Assembly (NCBI GenBank): GCA_009774375.1
Contig: VSNO01000056.1
Location: 1-25,106, forward strand
Length of the DNA: 25,106 bases
Direction: 5' to 3'
Source of the DNA: Lachnospiraceae bacterium
Lineage (GTDB): Bacteria > Bacillota > Clostridia > Lachnospirales > Lachnospiraceae
Part shown: in pieces, positions 22,925 through 25,106 of the stretch
Position numbering within the stretch: the first letter of the stretch is position 1
Layout of the letters: every line of letters begins with the position of its first letter
Notes under the pieces: model-generated
The model's database searches: none
What the model saw: the letters and a program-made list of their open reading frames with translations, nothing else
Told to the model about the DNA's origin: nothing
Translations under genes and position numbers: made by a program

Positions 22925-22943
22925 AATGCGGAGGGATTGATTT

Positions 22944-23792
22944 ATGATCGAATCTATGATCGAACTTTTAAAGGCGATATTGTTTGGGATCGTCGAGGGG
23001 ATCACGGAATGGCTTCCTGTCAGCAGCACAGGGCATATGATCATTCTGGACGAATTTATCAGGCTGGACTGCACGCCGGAATTTCTGGAGATGTTTCTGG
23101 TCGTCATCCAGCTCGGCGCGATCATGGCGGTCGTGATCCTGTTCTGGAACAAGATCTTTCCGTTTCAGTTTAAGGACAGGTCAAAGCCGGTGATCGAGAT
23201 GGATAAGATCATGCTGTGGCTCAAGATCGTGGTGGCGTGCATTCCGGCGGCGGTCGTCGGACTGCTGTTTGACGATGTGCTTGAGGCATTGTTCTACCAT
23301 GCGATACCGGTCGCGCTTGCACTGATCGTCTTTGGCGTGGCGTTTATCGTCGTGGAACAACAGAATAAGGGAAAGGAGCCGAGTATAAGAAAGTTGAAGG
23401 ACATTTCGTTCAAAGCTGCGTTTCTGATCGGTGTGTTTCAGCTGATCGCGGCGGTATTCCCCGGCACATCGCGCTCGGGCGCCACGATCGTGGGCGCGCT
23501 GCTGATCGGGGTATCGAGAAGCGTGGCGGCGGAATTCACATTTTTTCTCGCCATACCGGTCATGTTTGGCGCGAGCCTGCTGAAACTGGTTAAGTTCGGG
23601 CTTTCGTTCACGACGCTGGAAGCGGGCGTGCTGATCGTCGGAATGCTTGTCTCGTTCCTTGTCTCCCTCTTTGTGATCAGTTTTCTCATGGATTATATCA
23701 AGAAGCACGATTTCCAGATCTTTGGCTGGTACCGCATCGTGCTGGGTGTGATCGTCATCATACTTGGTTTCTGCGGTGTGATCACAGTATAA
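22944..23792 (+). CDS. uppP: Undecaprenyl-diphosphatase UppP (BacA family)
   Basis: A 282-residue integral membrane enzyme of the BacA/UppP family. Both signature regions are present: GIVEGITEWLPVSSTGHMII (residues 15-34) and PGTSRSGATI (about 173-182), which form the active site facing the outside. It removes a phosphate from undecaprenyl diphosphate, recycling the lipid carrier for peptidoglycan, and overproduction gives bacitracin resistance. GGAGGG 8 bases before ATG 22944 supports the start. It follows the patatin gene by 19 bp and ends at a strong bidirectional terminator. Confidence 0.96.
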   Translation: MIESMIELLKAILFGIVEGITEWLPVSSTGHMIILDEFIRLDCTPEFLEMFLVVIQLGAIMAVVILFWNKIFPFQFKDRSKPVIEMDKIMLWLKIVVACIPAAVVGLLFDDVLEALFYHAIPVALALIVFGVAFIVVEQQNKGKEPSIRKLKDISFKAAFLIGVFQLIAAVFPGTSRSGATIVGALLIGVSRSVAAEFTFFLAIPVMFGASLLKLVKFGLSFTTLEAGVLIVGMLVSFLVSLFVISFLMDYIKKHDFQIFGWYRIVLGVIVIILGFCGVITV

Positions 23793-23794
23793 AT

Positions 23795-23836
23795 GAGAAT
23801 TAAAAAAACTGCCGGAAGGCAGTTTTTTTAATTCTC
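23795..23836. terminator. Bidirectional intrinsic terminator between uppP and the ArsR-type gene
   Basis: Perfect 19-bp arms (23795-23813 and 23818-23836) around a GGAA loop. The core is ACTGCC/GGCAGT flanked by seven As and seven Ts, so each strand has its own T-run. It contains the stop codon of the minus-strand regulator. Confidence 0.95.
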
Positions 23837-24757
23837 AGGGTTTTCTTCATCATAGTATGCCTTGATGCGGATCGCCTGGTTGTGGTCGCCAAAATCCTCA
23901 CCAAACAGGGTACATCCGCCGCAGTTTGCGGTATCCCTCGGAACCTCGAACTTGAATGTGATGTAGCTGTTGTAGTCCAGGCCAAGATCCTGGATCGTCA
24001 CGTCGGAGAGCTTGTTTGTCCCGTCCATAAAGCAGCCCTCATTGTTGATGATCAGCGTTTTGAGCAGACCGTACTGATTCAGTTTTTCCGGCCACCACGC
24101 CGGAGACACATAGCCGCTGCGCCCGCCGTAATCGCCGGGGCTGATCCACATGCCGAGCGGGATGTTGTTGAGCGCAAAATAGATATCGGAAGGGTAATCT
24201 TCATTGGTGTTCGGACATTCCGAAGAGATCTCGAAGGAGATCTGCAGCTCTGACAGGGTCTGGCCTGCCTGCAGGTGGTTTGGCAGGTTGTATTCCACAT
24301 ATCCGCTGGTGAACCACAGGATCCCCGCCTGGAAACGGTCCAGGAAGGAGAACACCCTGGGATCGTCCAGCGAGCCGATGATCTCCTTGCCCGTGGCAAG
24401 CCCGCAGGTCGGCGTGGCGTGGCACGCCGTGTAATATCCGACACGGATATCGTCCGTGTAGCAGCGCCTCGCTTCCTTGACAGGCGCCAGGTCGATCATC
24501 AGCCGGTCATACCGCGGGCGCACGATCTTCATCGTCCCGCGCTTGCCGGAGGTGATCTTGATCCGCACAAGTCCTGCCTCCTCCAGTTTTCCTACATGCA
24601 TGGAGATTGCGCCGTTCGTGAGACCGAGCGCTTCTGCCAGATCGTTCATGCTGAGGGAATCGTCCTCGTATATCATTTCCATGATCTTCACGCGCATGGG
24701 TGTACTCAATGCCTTGAAGACATTTTCGGCTTCGCCGACAGAGCGAAAGTACAGCAT
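23828..24757 (-). CDS. ArsR-type winged-helix regulator with large C-terminal domain
   Basis: A 309-residue protein. Residues about 8-90 are an ArsR-like winged helix (VFKALSTPMRVKIMEMIYED, then LAEALGLTNGAISMHVGKLE). The remaining about 215 residues form an uncharacterised domain, rich in strands and aromatics, with paired cysteines CHATPTC and CGGC; ArsR proteins are usually only about 100 residues. The same architecture is found in other Firmicutes next to sugar-uptake or glycosidase genes as I recall, but none is in this window. The HTH lacks the classic ELCVCDL metal site. AAGGGGG precedes ATG 24757, and a near-perfect promoter precedes that. Ligand and targets are unknown. Confidence 0.8.
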   Translation of the reverse strand: MLYFRSVGEAENVFKALSTPMRVKIMEMIYEDDSLSMNDLAEALGLTNGAISMHVGKLEEAGLVRIKITSGKRGTMKIVRPRYDRLMIDLAPVKEARRCYTDDIRVGYYTACHATPTCGLATGKEIIGSLDDPRVFSFLDRFQAGILWFTSGYVEYNLPNHLQAGQTLSELQISFEISSECPNTNEDYPSDIYFALNNIPLGMWISPGDYGGRSGYVSPAWWPEKLNQYGLLKTLIINNEGCFMDGTNKLSDVTIQDLGLDYNSYITFKFEVPRDTANCGGCTLFGEDFGDHNQAIRIKAYYDEENPEN

Positions 24758-24812
24758 CAGTCATCTGCCCCCTTTTTATATTTCATAAGTTTTTTTGAGT
24801 GGTATTGAATTC

Positions 24813-24841
24813 ATTATAGTGAAAACTAAAACAAAAGTCAA
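24813..24841 (-). promoter_or_regulatory. Promoter of the ArsR-type gene
   Basis: On the minus strand TTGACT (24841-24836) and a perfect TATAAT (24818-24813) are separated by 17 bp, 55 bp before ATG 24757. The flanks hold AGTTTT and AAAACT arms around the -10, which could be an autoregulatory site. Confidence 0.75.
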
Positions 24842-25106
24842 GACTAAAATATACAGGTTCAACAGGGCAAACTGCAAAATAAAATAAACAAAATGGAATA
24901 AATGAATCAATTATTGAGTGAAACATTTAACGGAAGCTAAAGATATCCGGGCCAAAAACGAAATTTTTCGAAACGGAATTGATTGGTAATTGTGCACAAA
25001 ATGGCTGGTTAAATTTCGTCATAAGGCGTAAAAGCTCTGAAATCCCTGTAAAATTAAGGGTTTGCGTTATTCACAGTGCCAATATTAGTGAGAATCTATA
25101 TTGACT
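24842..25106. other. A+T-rich non-coding edge with short palindromes
   Basis: I see no supported gene here. It holds a palindrome CGAAATTTTTCG (24959-24970) and an imperfect inverted repeat, AAATCCCT (25040-25047) and AGGGTTT (25057-25063), with no T-run. A TTGACT at the very last bases could be the -35 of a promoter for a gene beyond the window. Confidence 0.5.

Noticed and set aside
25040..25063. AAATCCCT/AGGGTTT inverted repeat considered as the end of an insertion sequence
   Set aside because: Only 4 contiguous matched base pairs in the stem, no partner end and no transposase in the window.

Overview
The window looks like chromosomal DNA of an anaerobic Firmicute, most likely a Lachnospiraceae-type gut Clostridium. 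Evidence is the moderate G+C, strong AGGAGG-type ribosome binding sites, TTGACA/TATAAT promoters, the AAA-ATPase-like/PD-(D/E)XK gene family, a very long class B penicillin-binding protein, and a dCache chemoreceptor. The genus cannot be fixed from the sequence. No rRNA, tRNA, CRISPR array or intact insertion sequence was seen.

Layout. 1-1.6 kb (+): the 3' end of a coiled-coil protein, an inositol-monophosphatase-family enzyme, and a BlaI/MecI-family repressor closed by a strong terminator. 1.6-6.1 kb (-): an RNA ligase overlapping an HD-domain/polynucleotide-kinase fusion (a probable RNA healing-and-sealing pair), then a chemoreceptor translationally coupled to an FMN-binding lipoprotein. 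6.3-9.8 kb: a divergent pair, a putative type IV ABC permease (-) against a DUF308 / radical SAM-SPASM / VTT-domain operon (+), with a 21-bp-arm inverted repeat between them. 9.8-12.6 kb: a TetR regulator (-), an intact AAA-ATPase-like/PD-(D/E)XK nuclease gene (+), and a lipoprotein whose 3' end is cut off where the nuclease gene ends. 12.7-14.1 kb (-): an HTH protein and a short HipA-like kinase, resembling a HipBST toxin-antitoxin system in which the HipB and HipS parts are fused. 14.2-16.7 kb: a gamma-carboxymuconolactone-decarboxylase-like protein facing a MerR regulator, a decayed GNAT acetyltransferase, a small stand-alone kinase-fold protein and a NUDIX hydrolase. 16.7-17.6 kb: a decaying second copy of the AAA/PD-(D/E)XK gene. 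17.6-23.8 kb (+): a cell-envelope block with a class B PBP, a PLP aminotransferase, a patatin-like phospholipase and undecaprenyl-diphosphatase UppP. 23.8-24.8 kb (-): an ArsR-type regulator with a large C-terminal domain. The last about 270 bases hold no gene I can support.

Possible links between genes. The PBP gene carries two dyads of the BlaI/MecI operator type, one inside a TTGACA-17-TAATAT promoter and one just before the ribosome binding site. A BlaI-family gene lies 16 kb upstream in the same window, so a beta-lactam or cell-wall response circuit is plausible. UppP would recycle the lipid carrier feeding the same wall synthesis. The RNA ligase/HD-Pnk pair, the HipA-like kinase and the AAA/PD-(D/E)XK genes are accessory stress or defence candidates. 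The three most worth testing are the ligase/HD-Pnk pair, the fused HipBS-HipT arrangement, and the two BlaI-type operators.
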